A stretch of 64,000 nucleotides of DNA, taken from Maritimibacter sp. REDSEA-S28_B5 (GTDB taxonomy: Bacteria; Pseudomonadota; Alphaproteobacteria; Rhodobacterales; Rhodobacteraceae). The position numbers and the translations under genes were made by a program. Under the pieces are notes generated by a model. That model ran no database searches. It was not told the DNA's origin and saw only the letters and a list, made by a program, of their open reading frames with translations. The stretch is taken from NCBI GenBank assembly GCA_001626765.1, contig LUOO01000036.1, positions 1 through 64,000 of the forward strand, read 5' to 3'. Of the stretch, positions 54,864 to 63,522 are shown in pieces (within the stretch, counting starts at the first letter, position 1; each line of letters starts with the position of its first letter).

Positions 54864-55319
54864 ATGACTTCGAAGAAATCCTTCGCTCTTCCCGCGCTCG
54901 CCATGGCGGCGACGCTGGGGGCCGCCGGTCTTGCCAATGCTCAGGCCATGAGCTTTTCCGGGATCGACGCGAATGGCGACGGCACCCTCGACATGACCGA
55001 ACTTCAGGCGACCTTCGGTGCCAATGCCGAGCTTGCCATGCAGACCTATGACATGAATGGCGACGGCATGGTCGAAGTGTCCGAAGCGCGCGACGTCGCG
55101 ATGCGCGGCGCGGTGACCACCGGCGGCGCGATGGAGCAGACCGCCGAGGGCGCGAATGAAATGATGACCGACCCCGCCGCTCGGGCCGCCGGATCGCTTG
55201 ATGAGACGCTGGAGAACGTCGAGGACGCGCTCGACGAACAGGCGGCGAGCATGGCGGGCGAGACGTCCATCGACGCGGACGTTGAAGCGGACATGGGCGC
55301 GGGCGTCACGGCCAACTAG
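54864..55319 (+). CDS. Exported EF-hand protein
   Basis: A 151-residue protein with signal peptide (residues 1-26, cleavage after ANA) and two adjacent EF-hand calcium loops, DANGDGTLDMTE (34-45) and DMNGDGMVEVSE (62-73). The rest is an acidic, alanine-rich tail with no fold that I recognise. It probably binds calcium outside the membrane. ATG is preceded by CGAAAGGACCG. Isolated gene with its own terminator. Confidence 0.78.
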   Translation: MTSKKSFALPALAMAATLGAAGLANAQAMSFSGIDANGDGTLDMTELQATFGANAELAMQTYDMNGDGMVEVSEARDVAMRGAVTTGGAMEQTAEGANEMMTDPAARAAGSLDETLENVEDALDEQAASMAGETSIDADVEADMGAGVTAN

Positions 55320-55364
55320 CCTTTCCTCCCCCCCTGACGCACCCCCCCCTGCTCGCGTCAGGCA

Positions 55365-55391
55365 CCCCGGCCGGCCCCGTGCTGGCCGGGG
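55365..55391 (+). terminator. Terminator of the EF-hand gene
   Basis: CCCCGGCC and GGCCGGGG pair perfectly around an 11-base loop, followed by ATTTTCTTA. It lies 45 bp after the stop. Confidence 0.75.
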
Positions 55392-55463
55392 ATTTTCTTA
55401 CCCCGTGGTGACGATTACAACGGCCCCGTATCGGGCGCGACCCGCCGCATTCCACTGTGCGAG

Positions 55464-55494
55464 AAAAAACGAAGCCCCGGGTCAAGCCCGGGGC
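55464..55494 (-). terminator. Rho-independent terminator of pheT
   Basis: On the minus strand GCCCCGGG and CCCGGGGC form an 8-bp stem around CTTGA, followed by TTCGTTTTTTCTC. It lies 37 bp after the pheT stop. Confidence 0.85.
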
Positions 55495-55531
55495 GCGCTG
55501 TGTCTTGTCCTGACCTTATCCGGTTGGTGCC

Positions 55532-57937
55532 TCAGCTTCTGAGGCTGCCGCCCGTCGCTTTGGTCACCTTCTCGACGATCTTGCCCGACAACGCGTCGAG
55601 GCCTTTTTCGGTCAGGGTGGCGTCCTTCGGTTGGATGCGCACGGTGATGGCAAGCGATTTCTGCCCATCCTCGCCCAGCTTGCCTCCGGTGAATTCGTCG
55701 AAGACCCGCACCTCTTCGATCAGCGCCTTGTCGGCACCCGCCGCAGCGTTGACGAGCGTCAGCGCGTCCACGTCGCGGGCCACGACAAAGGCGAAATCGC
55801 GTTCCACCGGTTGCAGGTCCGAAATGGTCAGCGCCGGACGCGAGGCCGAACTGGATTTCGGATAGGGGATCGTTTCGGGGTAGAGCGTGAAGGCGACGGC
55901 GGGACCTTTCACGCCCATCTCTGTCAGCACCTTGGGGTGGACTTCGCCAAAGACGCCCATGACCACCTTGGGACCAAGGCAGAGCTTGCCGTGGCGACCG
56001 GGGTGCCACCAGGCTTCAGCCCCGCGCTGGATCATCATCTTGGCGGGGGCGCCCATGGCGGCCAAGATCGCCTCGGCGTCGGCCTTGGCGTCATAAAGGT
56101 CCACCGACCGGCTTTCGCCGTGCACGTCCTTGGGTCCGGTCTTGCCGACGAGAAGCCCCGAGATGCGCAGGGTCTGTTCCCCCGGTTCGCCGCCGTGCCA
56201 TGCCGCACCGACTTCAAAGAGGGCGAGGTCCGCGACACCGCGAGACTGGTTGCGGGCGGCGGCTTGCAGGAGACCCGGCAGGAGGTCGGGGCGCATGTGC
56301 GACATTTCCGACGAGATCGGGTTGTCGAGTGCCGTTGCGCGCCCTTCGACCCCGAACAGAGCCGCAGAAGCCGCGTCGATGAAGCTGTAGGTCACGCATT
56401 CGTTGTAGCCGAGCGCGGCGGCGGTGCGGCGACCGATGTTCTCGCGCTTCTGGAGCGGCGTCAGGATCGGCTTCGGCACACCGGTGTTGGCGCGGGCGAG
56501 CGGCTTGCCCTCGAGCTTGGTGAGCGACGCGATCCGCGCGACTTCCTCGACCAGATCGGCCTCGCCCAGCACGTCGGGACGCCACGAGGGGACGTGGGCC
56601 AAGTCGCCCTCCATCTCGAACCCCAGCGCGGTCAGCGATGCACGCTGGACCTCGGCCGGAATCTCCATGCCCACGAGCGACGAACAGCGCGCGGTGTCGA
56701 GTTTATAGGCGCGGGCGACGTTGGGCACTTCGCCGGCGGTCACGACCTCCGACGCCTCGCCCCCGCAAAGGTCGAGGATCATCTGCGTGGCAAGCTCGAT
56801 GGCCGTCGGGTTGAATGCCGGGTCGATGCCGCGTTCGTTGCGATAGCGCGCGTCCGAGTTGATCTTGAGCGCGCGGCCTGTCTTGGCGATCTGGATCGTG
56901 TCCCAGACAGCGGCCTCAAGAAAGACGTTCACGGTGTCCTCCGTGCAGCCGGTTTCTTCGCCCCCCATGATGCCCGCAACGCTTTCCACGCCCTGGTCGT
57001 CCGAGATCACAACGGCACCGGGGGCGAAAGTGTAAGTTTTCTCGTCCAGCGCGAGCAGCGTCTCGCCGCCCACGGTCTTGTGGATGCGCAGATTGCCATG
57101 GACCTTGTCCGCGTCGAAAACATGGAGCGGGCGGTTCTGGTCGTAGGTGAAGAAGTTGGTTACATCGACAAGCGCTGAAATCGGGCGCAACCCGATGGCC
57201 TTCAGCCGCTGCTGGAGCCACGCCGGGGACGGCCCGTTCTTGACGCCCTTGATCACCCGTCCCTGGAAGATGTGACAACCGTTCTCGTCTTGCGTGTCCC
57301 CGTCGATGGTGACGGTGATCGGGCAGGGGAACGTGCCGGGGACATGCGCGGTCGGCGCCGGTTTCAGCGTGCCCAGACCACGGGCGGCCAAGTCACGAGC
57401 AATGCCACGCACACCCAGCGCGTCGGGGCGATTGGGCGTAATCGCGATTTCGATGACGGGATCGACCTTGGCCGGGTCGTTCACCGCCAGCCAGTCGACG
57501 AACTTCTGCCCGACCTCGCCCGAGGGCAGCTCGATGATGCCGTTGTGCTCGTCCGACAGCTCGAGCTCGCGTTCCGAGGCCATCATGCCGTGGGACTCGA
57601 CGCCACGGATCTTGCCCACCGACAGGGTGGTGTCGATGCCGGGGACGTAATCGCCGGGCTTGGCCAGCACGACCGTAATGCCTGCCCGCGCATTGGGTGC
57701 ACCACAGACGATGGTCTTGTCGCCCTCGTCGGTTTCCACCGTGCAGACGCGCAGGCGGTCGGCGTCGGGGTGCTGCTCCGCGTGCTTGATCCTGGCCAGC
57801 GTAAAGGTCGACAGCTTGTCACCGGGGTTCTCGATGCCTTCGACCTCAAGGCCCAGATCGGTGAGCGTTTCCGCGATCTCGTCAATCGAGGCGGTGGTGT
57901 CGAGGTGGTCGTGAAGCCACGAGAGGGTGAATTTCAT
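55532..57937 (-). CDS. pheT: Phenylalanyl-tRNA synthetase beta subunit
   Basis: An 801-residue synthetase subunit: tRNA-binding EMAP-like domain at the start (MKFTLSWLHDHLDTT, VVCAPNARAG-type KTIVCGAPNARAGI), B3/B4 editing region, B5 domain and C-terminal ferredoxin-like anticodon domain (DISDLQPVERDFAFVV). I start at MKFTLSW, the family start; upstream codons are unrelated. It is separated from pheS by 1.8 kb holding four other small genes, whereas the two are normally adjacent. Confidence 0.96.
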   Translation of the reverse strand: MKFTLSWLHDHLDTTASIDEIAETLTDLGLEVEGIENPGDKLSTFTLARIKHAEQHPDADRLRVCTVETDEGDKTIVCGAPNARAGITVVLAKPGDYVPGIDTTLSVGKIRGVESHGMMASERELELSDEHNGIIELPSGEVGQKFVDWLAVNDPAKVDPVIEIAITPNRPDALGVRGIARDLAARGLGTLKPAPTAHVPGTFPCPITVTIDGDTQDENGCHIFQGRVIKGVKNGPSPAWLQQRLKAIGLRPISALVDVTNFFTYDQNRPLHVFDADKVHGNLRIHKTVGGETLLALDEKTYTFAPGAVVISDDQGVESVAGIMGGEETGCTEDTVNVFLEAAVWDTIQIAKTGRALKINSDARYRNERGIDPAFNPTAIELATQMILDLCGGEASEVVTAGEVPNVARAYKLDTARCSSLVGMEIPAEVQRASLTALGFEMEGDLAHVPSWRPDVLGEADLVEEVARIASLTKLEGKPLARANTGVPKPILTPLQKRENIGRRTAAALGYNECVTYSFIDAASAALFGVEGRATALDNPISSEMSHMRPDLLPGLLQAAARNQSRGVADLALFEVGAAWHGGEPGEQTLRISGLLVGKTGPKDVHGESRSVDLYDAKADAEAILAAMGAPAKMMIQRGAEAWWHPGRHGKLCLGPKVVMGVFGEVHPKVLTEMGVKGPAVAFTLYPETIPYPKSSSASRPALTISDLQPVERDFAFVVARDVDALTLVNAAAGADKALIEEVRVFDEFTGGKLGEDGQKSLAITVRIQPKDATLTEKGLDALSGKIVEKVTKATGGSLRS

Positions 57938-58004
57938 CGAGACAGTCCTTTGCGCGTGCCCCGCGCGATTTACGGCAATTGGCCGGGATTGAAAAGCCTG
58001 CGGC

Positions 58005-58286
58005 TCAGGGTTCGGCCCGTTGTGCGAGATATTCCACGTGGCCCATCCGATAGAGCTTGATCTCGCGCAGCAAGCGTAGCGTCGGTTTGGCTGCAAAGAG
58101 CAGAGATCCTGCCAGATAGACCCATATCACGGTCGTATCCGCGACCCCGATGATATACATTGCCGACCCTGCAACAAAGGCCAGGGACGCGCCGAAATCC
58201 ACGGCGGTGTAGACAAGCTGGAACCGGGCGTAGACCGTTCTGGAGGCTTCGCTGCGTTGCCGGTTCGAGAGGCGGAAAAGGGCCAT
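58005..58286 (-). CDS. YrhK-type small membrane protein, paralogue 1
   Basis: A 93-residue protein with two membrane helices (VDFGASLAFVAGSAMYII and TVIWVYLAGSLLFAAK) and a basic C-terminus 'PTLRLLREIKLYRMGHVEYL'. It is roughly half identical to the 93-residue protein at 58745-59026, indicating tandem duplication. YrhK proteins have no known function. ATG follows ACGGAGATTAC. Confidence 0.75.
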   Translation of the reverse strand: MALFRLSNRQRSEASRTVYARFQLVYTAVDFGASLAFVAGSAMYIIGVADTTVIWVYLAGSLLFAAKPTLRLLREIKLYRMGHVEYLAQRAEP

Positions 58287-58353
58287 GTAATCTCCGTTTG
58301 TCTGGCGTTGCGACGCGCCTAACGGAGAGCGACGGAGAGTTGTTCCGCGTCGG

Positions 58354-58752
58354 TCAGCGGTCGGAAAGGTCCTCGACCAGCTCGAACTCCTCGATGAGCA
58401 GCAGCGTGTCGGGGGAAAGCCCGGTGTTTTTCTGCCAGAGCGAAGGCGAGGCATCGTCGCCCATCGCGGCGATCTGGGTCGTGGTGACATCGCCCACCCG
58501 AACCTTGCGCACGGCGCGGGTGCGGATGACGAGGGCCGGGGTGCCGTCCCAGTTCATCGCGATATCGGCGCGGCCGGGCTGGGGTTTGGACTGCGGATCG
58601 TCGGCAAAGTCGGCGAGCGGGGCATAGTTCGCCGTTTTGACGCCGGAACGGACGAGGGCAAGGATGCGCTCGTTCTCCTTGGCCGTCTCGCCAAACAGGA
58701 AATTCCCGGCGCCGGGGTAGGTCTGGTTCAGGTCTTCCATGTCGTCAGTCAT
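58354..58752 (-). CDS. ASCH domain protein
   Basis: A 132-residue soluble protein of the ASCH fold: 'ENERILALVRSGVKTANYA' near residue 25 matches the conserved G-x-K-T-A motif, and GTPALVIRTRAVRKVRVGDV follows. Related proteins bind RNA or hydrolyse modified cytidine. The ATG overlaps the stop of the upstream YrhK-like gene, so both are coupled. An ATG at 58740 is an alternative start. Confidence 0.7.
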   Translation of the reverse strand: MTDDMEDLNQTYPGAGNFLFGETAKENERILALVRSGVKTANYAPLADFADDPQSKPQPGRADIAMNWDGTPALVIRTRAVRKVRVGDVTTTQIAAMGDDASPSLWQKNTGLSPDTLLLIEEFELVEDLSDR

Positions 58753-59026
58753 CGTAGCGCTCCGCGAGTTTGCCGAATTTGCCCATGCGGTAGAGGTGAA
58801 TTTCCCGGACGAGCCGGATCGTCGGTTTCGCGGCGAAGGCAAGGGACCCCGCAACGAAGAGCCATGTGGCGGCATACTGCGTGGCATCGGAAAAGAACAG
58901 GAAAGACCCGATCAGGAAGCAGGCGGCGGCGAGGAAATCGACGATGGTATAGGCGATTTCGTAGCGGGCGTAGAGGGTGCGTGTGCGGTCGTTGCGGTCG
59001 CGGTTGGAGGGGTGGAAGAGGGGCAT
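58745..59026 (-). CDS. YrhK-type small membrane protein, paralogue 2
   Basis: A 93-residue protein with two helices (IVDFLAAACFLIGSFLFF and TWLFVAGSLAFAAK) and the same C-terminal basic motif PTIRLVREIHLYRMGKF as its paralogue. I start at MPLFHPSN, aligned with MALFRLSN of paralogue 1. Overlaps the ASCH gene start by 8 bp. Function unknown. Confidence 0.75.
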   Translation of the reverse strand: MPLFHPSNRDRNDRTRTLYARYEIAYTIVDFLAAACFLIGSFLFFSDATQYAATWLFVAGSLAFAAKPTIRLVREIHLYRMGKFGKLAERYDD

Positions 59027-59101
59027 GCCCCAACCTACCCCTCGCACGTCTCGGCCTTCAAGACCGAGCTGGTAGGATGGCGTTGAACCCCATCCTACGG
59101 G

Positions 59102-59169
59102 TCAACGACTGACCCCACCCCGCATCGACGGCACTTCCAAAGCGCCGAACCCATAATGCCGCAGCCACT
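59102..59169 (-). pseudogene. Remnant of a pheS 3' end
   Basis: On the minus strand it encodes KWLRHYGFGALEVPSMRGG-VSR and a TGA stop, against [22 protein letters not shown] at the true end of pheS. At DNA level about three quarters of some 65 bases match, with most changes synonymous or conservative. It is a direct repeat of 59730-59800, on the same strand. The upstream flank of this copy is the stop region of the low-G+C gene, so nothing else of pheS remains here. Confidence 0.85.
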
Positions 59170-59706
59170 TCAGCAAGCGACATAAATGAAATCCCCTGAT
59201 GATAGCTTAGTCCAAATCGATTTGGTAAATTCCAGCTTGTATCCAAAGCCACCGTTCCATCTAAGAACGTAACTTCCTAAGGCAGGGATTCTTGGAACTG
59301 CATCTGACAATGCCGCAATAAATCCATCCTGTTGTTGACGGTTCTCGAATACTTCAGCTGCGGCCAGCACCGGAAAGTGTTCTGTTTCTGTACACATATC
59401 AGAGCGAAACGTGCCGCCAATGGTATCGACCACTATTGACGGACCGTCGTCTCCATTGAACTGTCTATGCAGGTACCCTCCTGAATTGGTCGATGCCAGC
59501 TTCGCCGGAACTGCGAACCCCATTGCAAAACCGTTCTTTATAACGATGTAGCGCAAGCGCCCATCATGGATTGGATGTTGGTAGTGAAAGTAAACACGAA
59601 ATCCTGTGTTTTGATTTTCGATGAATTTTCCCAACCGCTCATCTTTGCCGCGGATCCAGTCGCCCATATCAATCTGTGTCAGGCCGTATTCGACTTCTGT
59701 CGCCAT
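59170..59706 (-). CDS. Hypothetical protein of low G+C, probable foreign insert
   Basis: A 178-residue protein without signal peptide or membrane helix and no family that I recognise. Six of its 60-base rows that I counted total 45.6% G+C (range 38-53%), against about 68% in a pheS row. It lies 23 bp downstream of the pheS stop, and its own stop touches the pheS remnant. Codon use and flanking repeats mark it as acquired. I start at MATEVEYG, after GAAGGGTGGTACTC; an upstream GTG is possible. Confidence 0.7.
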   Translation of the reverse strand: MATEVEYGLTQIDMGDWIRGKDERLGKFIENQNTGFRVYFHYQHPIHDGRLRYIVIKNGFAMGFAVPAKLASTNSGGYLHRQFNGDDGPSIVVDTIGGTFRSDMCTETEHFPVLAAAEVFENRQQQDGFIAALSDAVPRIPALGSYVLRWNGGFGYKLEFTKSIWTKLSSGDFIYVAC

Positions 59707-59729
59707 GAGTACCACCCTTCAGATTAATT

Positions 59730-60800
59730 TCACCGCGAAACCCCACCTCGCATCGTCGGCACGTCCAGCGCGGCAAACCCATAGTGCCGGAGCCAGCGCA
59801 GGTCCGAGTCAAAGAATGCCCGCAGATCCGGGATGCCGTATTTCAGCATGGCGATCCGGTCGATGCCCATGCCGAAGGCAAAGCCCTGCCACGCGCTCGG
59901 GTCGACGCCCGCATACTTCAGCACCTTAGGGTGGACCATGCCGCTGCCCAGCACTTCGAGCCAGTCGTTGCCTTCGCCCACTTTCACCGTGCCGCCCTCG
60001 AACGAACATTGCACGTCGACCTCGGCGGACGGCTCCGTGAAGGGGAAATGCGAGGCGCGGAAGCGGGTTTTGACCTTGGTGCCGAAGAAGGCGGTGAAGA
60101 ATTCCTCGAGCACCCATTTGAGGTTCGCCATCGAGATGTCCTTGTCGATGGCCAGCCCCTCGATCTGGTGGAACATGGGCGTGTGGGTCTGGTCGTAGTC
60201 CGAGCGATAGACGCGGCCCGGTGCGATCACGCGGATCGGCGCGCCCTGGGCCATCATAGCGCGGATCTGCACGGGCGAGGTGTGGGTGCGCAGCACGTGG
60301 GGCGGGCGATTGTCTCCCTCGTCGCGGTGCATGTAGAAGGTGTCGTGCTCCTGCCGCGCCGGGTGGTGCGGCGGGATGTTGAGCGCATCGAAGTTGTGCC
60401 AGTCGTCCTCGATCTGCGGACCCTCGGCCACGGCAAAGCCCATGTCGGCGAAGATGGCGCTGACTTCCTCGGTCACCTGCGACACGGGGTGGATCGTGCC
60501 CATCCGACGCCCGCGCGAGGGCAGCGACACGTCGAGCCATTCGGCGGCCAGACGTTCGTTCAGCGCGGCATCGCCAAGCGCGGCTTTCTTCGCGGCGAGG
60601 GCCGAATTGATCTCGTCCTTCAGCGCATTCAAAAGCGGACCCTGCGTCTGGCGCTCCTCCGGCGTCATCTTGCCCAACTCGCGCATGGCGAGGGCCACTT
60701 CGCCCTTCTTGCCGACGGCTTGCAGGCGGATGTCCTCGAGCGCCTGCTCGTCGGAGGCCGCGTTGATGAGGCCAAGGTATTTCGTCTTCAGATCGTCCAT
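59730..60800 (-). CDS. pheS: Phenylalanyl-tRNA synthetase alpha subunit
   Basis: A 356-residue catalytic subunit that charges tRNA-Phe. It has the N-terminal coiled coil, then motif 2 [12 protein letters not shown], '[21 protein letters not shown]' and motif 3 [19 protein letters not shown] near the C-terminus. The last 24 codons are repeated in divergent form 0.63 kb downstream. If an element integrated here, this 3' end may be the version supplied by the element. Start MDDLKTKY gives normal length. Confidence 0.96.
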   Translation of the reverse strand: MDDLKTKYLGLINAASDEQALEDIRLQAVGKKGEVALAMRELGKMTPEERQTQGPLLNALKDEINSALAAKKAALGDAALNERLAAEWLDVSLPSRGRRMGTIHPVSQVTEEVSAIFADMGFAVAEGPQIEDDWHNFDALNIPPHHPARQEHDTFYMHRDEGDNRPPHVLRTHTSPVQIRAMMAQGAPIRVIAPGRVYRSDYDQTHTPMFHQIEGLAIDKDISMANLKWVLEEFFTAFFGTKVKTRFRASHFPFTEPSAEVDVQCSFEGGTVKVGEGNDWLEVLGSGMVHPKVLKYAGVDPSAWQGFAFGMGIDRIAMLKYGIPDLRAFFDSDLRWLRHYGFAALDVPTMRGGVSR

Positions 60801-60877
60801 CGGGGGTCCCCGTTTTTCAGCTTGCCCTCTGCTAGCACAGAAGCCGTGCGATGCAAGGCTGTGGGCGCATAAGGAAA

Positions 60878-60903
60878 GGGCCGCCCTGTTTCCAGCGCGG
60901 CCC
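60878..60903 (-). terminator. Terminator of the rpmI-rplT operon
   Basis: On the minus strand GGGCCGC and GCGGCCC pair around a 12-base loop, followed by TTTCCTTAT. It lies 26 bp after the rplT stop. Confidence 0.7.
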
Positions 60904-60928
60904 CTCAATTCAAAACCGATCCGTTGGA

Positions 60929-61294
60929 TCAGGCAGCCAGCGCGGCTTTCGCCTTGTCGACGATCGCACCGAAGGCTTCCGGCTCGTGAACGGCCAGATC
61001 GGCGAGCACCTTGCGGTCCACTTCGATACCAGCGGTCGCGAGACCGTTGATGAATTTGGAGTAGGTCAGCGCTTCGTCGTGCGAACGCACGGCGGCGTTG
61101 ATGCGCTGGATCCACAGCGAACGGAAGTTACGCTTGCGCTGCTTGCGGTCACGCGTCGCATACTGGTTGGCCTTGTCGACGGCCTGGGTTGCGGTCTTGA
61201 AGGTCTTGGACCGGCTGCCGTAGTAGCCTTTGGCCGCCTTGAGGACCTTCTTGTGACGTGCGTGGGTGACGGTTCCGCCTTTGACTCGGGACAT
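60929..61294 (-). CDS. rplT: 50S ribosomal protein L20
   Basis: A 121-residue rRNA-binding protein of the large subunit: [20 protein letters not shown] at the start, [17 protein letters not shown] and [18 protein letters not shown] are invariant family strings. It follows rpmI by 13 bp, the conserved rpmI-rplT pair; infC is not in the window. Confidence 0.98.
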   Translation of the reverse strand: MSRVKGGTVTHARHKKVLKAAKGYYGSRSKTFKTATQAVDKANQYATRDRKQRKRNFRSLWIQRINAAVRSHDEALTYSKFINGLATAGIEVDRKVLADLAVHEPEAFGAIVDKAKAALAA

Positions 61295-61307
61295 GTCTCA
61301 GCTCCTC

Positions 61308-61508
61308 TTAGCGATCGTAGGGCATCATCGACTTGACGATTTTCGCGTCAGGAGCCGACATGACAGTGGTACCGCGAGCGTTGCGGATGAATTTCTTGTG
61401 GCGTTTGATCATGCCGTGGCGCTTGCCGGCCTGGCCGGTGATCACCTTGCCGGTGGCAGACACCTTGAACCGCTTTTTGCAGCTCGATTTGGTCTTCATC
61501 TTGGGCAT
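61308..61508 (-). CDS. rpmI: 50S ribosomal protein L35
   Basis: A 66-residue, very basic ribosomal protein: [20 protein letters not shown] and [19 protein letters not shown] are family strings. Normal length. It is the first gene of the rpmI-rplT operon; upstream in-frame codons are unrelated. The start follows GGAGACGCAA on the minus strand. Confidence 0.97.
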   Translation of the reverse strand: MPKMKTKSSCKKRFKVSATGKVITGQAGKRHGMIKRHKKFIRNARGTTVMSAPDAKIVKSMMPYDR

Positions 61509-61642
61509 TTGCGTCTCCATTCTTCTTCTGACGTTAGGCGCGACTCGGCATGCCGCATTGGCCGGCCGCGCATGGAAGTGCGCCGTATAGAGGGGGATTC
61601 TCTGTCTGGCAAGGGGTTTTGGCTGCGCCGGGGCACGACCTG

Positions 61643-61864
61643 TCAGAGATAATGCCCGATCACGGTGATGAAGCTCGTCGGCAGGTCCTGCCACTGGTAG
61701 CCGCCCGGTTTTTCCCGCCAGGCATAGGCCATGAGCCCGCCACCCATCACGATCAGCACGCCCGACACGATGGGCAGCCGCCGGTCGATCCATGCATTCA
61801 GCGCCGCCGGAATCGACAGCGCGAGGATCGTGATACCGATCGCCATGTGCAGGTCGTAAGGCAT
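61643..61864 (-). CDS. Small two-helix membrane protein
   Basis: A 73-residue protein with helices [20 protein letters not shown] and [18 protein letters not shown] and a short polar tail. I recognise no family. It lies between pyk and rpmI on the same strand, 21 bp after the pyk stop, and may be read from the pyk promoter. Confidence 0.6.
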   Translation of the reverse strand: MPYDLHMAIGITILALSIPAALNAWIDRRLPIVSGVLIVMGGGLMAYAWREKPGGYQWQDLPTSFITVIGHYL

Positions 61865-61885
61865 GGGACCCTCCGTCCCGCGACG

Positions 61886-63331
61886 CTACTCCGGATCGGT
61901 GGCAAAGATCAAACGCTCGGCGCAGGGCGCGACGCGCAGGATGTTCGTGGTGCCGGGCACGTTGAAGGGCACGCCGGCGGTCACGACGATCTGGTCGTCC
62001 TCGCCCGCGATGCCGCTGTCGCGCGCTGCCTTGGCCGCCGCGACCACGGCCATCTTGAAGCGGTCGACCTTGGCGGTCATGTAGGACTGCACGGCCCACG
62101 TCAGGCACAGACGACGCGCGGTGCCCACGAGCGGGGTGAGCGCGATGATCGGCACCTCGGGGCGTTCGCGGGCGACGAGGGACGCGGTGGTGCCCGACTG
62201 GGTGAAACAGGCGATGGCCTTGATGTCGGTGGCTTCCGCGATCTCGCGCGCGGCAGACACGATGCCGTCCGCGATGGTCCGGCGTTCGACATAGCGCGAG
62301 TTGTTCAGGACCTGCCGATAGGTCGGGTCGCTTTCCACCTCATGCGCGATCTTGGCCATGGTCGCGACCGCTTCGCGCGGGTAGTTGCCCGCCGCCGATT
62401 CGGCCGACAGCATGACCGCGTCCGCACCCTCGTAGATCGCGTTGGCCACATCCGACACCTCGGCCCGCGTCGGCACCGGGCTTTCGATCATCGACTCCAT
62501 CATCTGGGTCGCGACAATCACCGGCTTGCCCGCGCGGCGGCAGGCATGGACGAGCCGTTTCTGGATCGGCGGCACATTCTGCACGGGCAGTTCGACGCCC
62601 AGATCGCCACGCGCGACCATTATCGCGTCGCAGACCGCGAGGATGTCGTCAAAGGCGCGCACGGCGGCGGGCTTTTCGATCTTGGCGAGCACGGCGGCGC
62701 GTCCCTTGGCCAAGGCGCGCGCTTCCTCCACGTCTGCCGGGCGCTGCACGAAGGAGAGCGCGAGCCAGTCGACGCCCAACTCGCAGGCAAATTCGAGGTC
62801 GTCGCGGTCCTTGGGCGACAGCGCCGCCAGCGGCAGAACCACGTCAGGCACGTTTACGCCCTTGCGGTCGGAAATCGTGCCGCCAACGATCACCTCGCAG
62901 TTGGCGTAATCGGCCCCGCAGTCCTTGACCTTGAGCCGCATCTTGCCGTCGTTGACGAGCAGCGTTGACCCCGGTTCCAGCGCCTCGAAAATTTCTTTGT
63001 GCGGCAGACAGACCCGGTGACTGTCCCCCGGCGTCTTGTCGAGGTCGAAGCGGAAATCCTGCCCGTCCTCGATGTCCGCCGCTTCGGCCACGAAGGTGCC
63101 GCAGCGCAGTTTCGGACCCTGAAGGTCGGCGAGGATCGCGATCGGGCGGCCCAGTTCCTCTTCCACCCGCCGGATGGTCGCATGGCGTTCCCGGTGATCA
63201 TCGTGGTTGCCGTGGGACATGTTCAGCCGGAACACGTCCGCGCCCGCCTCGGCCAGCGTCTTGATCATCTCGTAGGTCGAGGAGGCGGGGCCAAGGGTCG
63301 CGACGATCTTGGTGTTACGGGAAGGGGTCAT
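61886..63331 (-). CDS. pyk: Pyruvate kinase
   Basis: A 481-residue glycolytic enzyme that converts phosphoenolpyruvate and ADP to pyruvate and ATP. Family strings: [11 protein letters not shown] near residue 8, [16 protein letters not shown] near 36, [11 protein letters not shown] near 68, the active-site '[20 protein letters not shown]' and [12 protein letters not shown] near 215-250, and [19 protein letters not shown]. The start is at MTPSRNTK, ten codons inside the longest reading. Divergent from the N-formylglutamate amidohydrolase-like gene. Confidence 0.97.
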   Translation of the reverse strand: MTPSRNTKIVATLGPASSTYEMIKTLAEAGADVFRLNMSHGNHDDHRERHATIRRVEEELGRPIAILADLQGPKLRCGTFVAEAADIEDGQDFRFDLDKTPGDSHRVCLPHKEIFEALEPGSTLLVNDGKMRLKVKDCGADYANCEVIVGGTISDRKGVNVPDVVLPLAALSPKDRDDLEFACELGVDWLALSFVQRPADVEEARALAKGRAAVLAKIEKPAAVRAFDDILAVCDAIMVARGDLGVELPVQNVPPIQKRLVHACRRAGKPVIVATQMMESMIESPVPTRAEVSDVANAIYEGADAVMLSAESAAGNYPREAVATMAKIAHEVESDPTYRQVLNNSRYVERRTIADGIVSAAREIAEATDIKAIACFTQSGTTASLVARERPEVPIIALTPLVGTARRLCLTWAVQSYMTAKVDRFKMAVVAAAKAARDSGIAGEDDQIVVTAGVPFNVPGTTNILRVAPCAERLIFATDPE

Positions 63332-63522
63332 GGCACCTCTGGGTTTACAAGGGCGGTTCAAGGCCGGGAATGTTTGCGGTAACGCTCGGGTTGTCTCTAT
63401 CGCGGGGTGCGAGTTGGCGCAACGGCAAGCACGCGCGCAGGAGGGTTTCTCGGGCTGTCCCGGACCCTTTTCTTCGGTCCGGCTGTCCTTTAGGCACTGT
63501 TGGCGATAACCGTGACAGGCCC

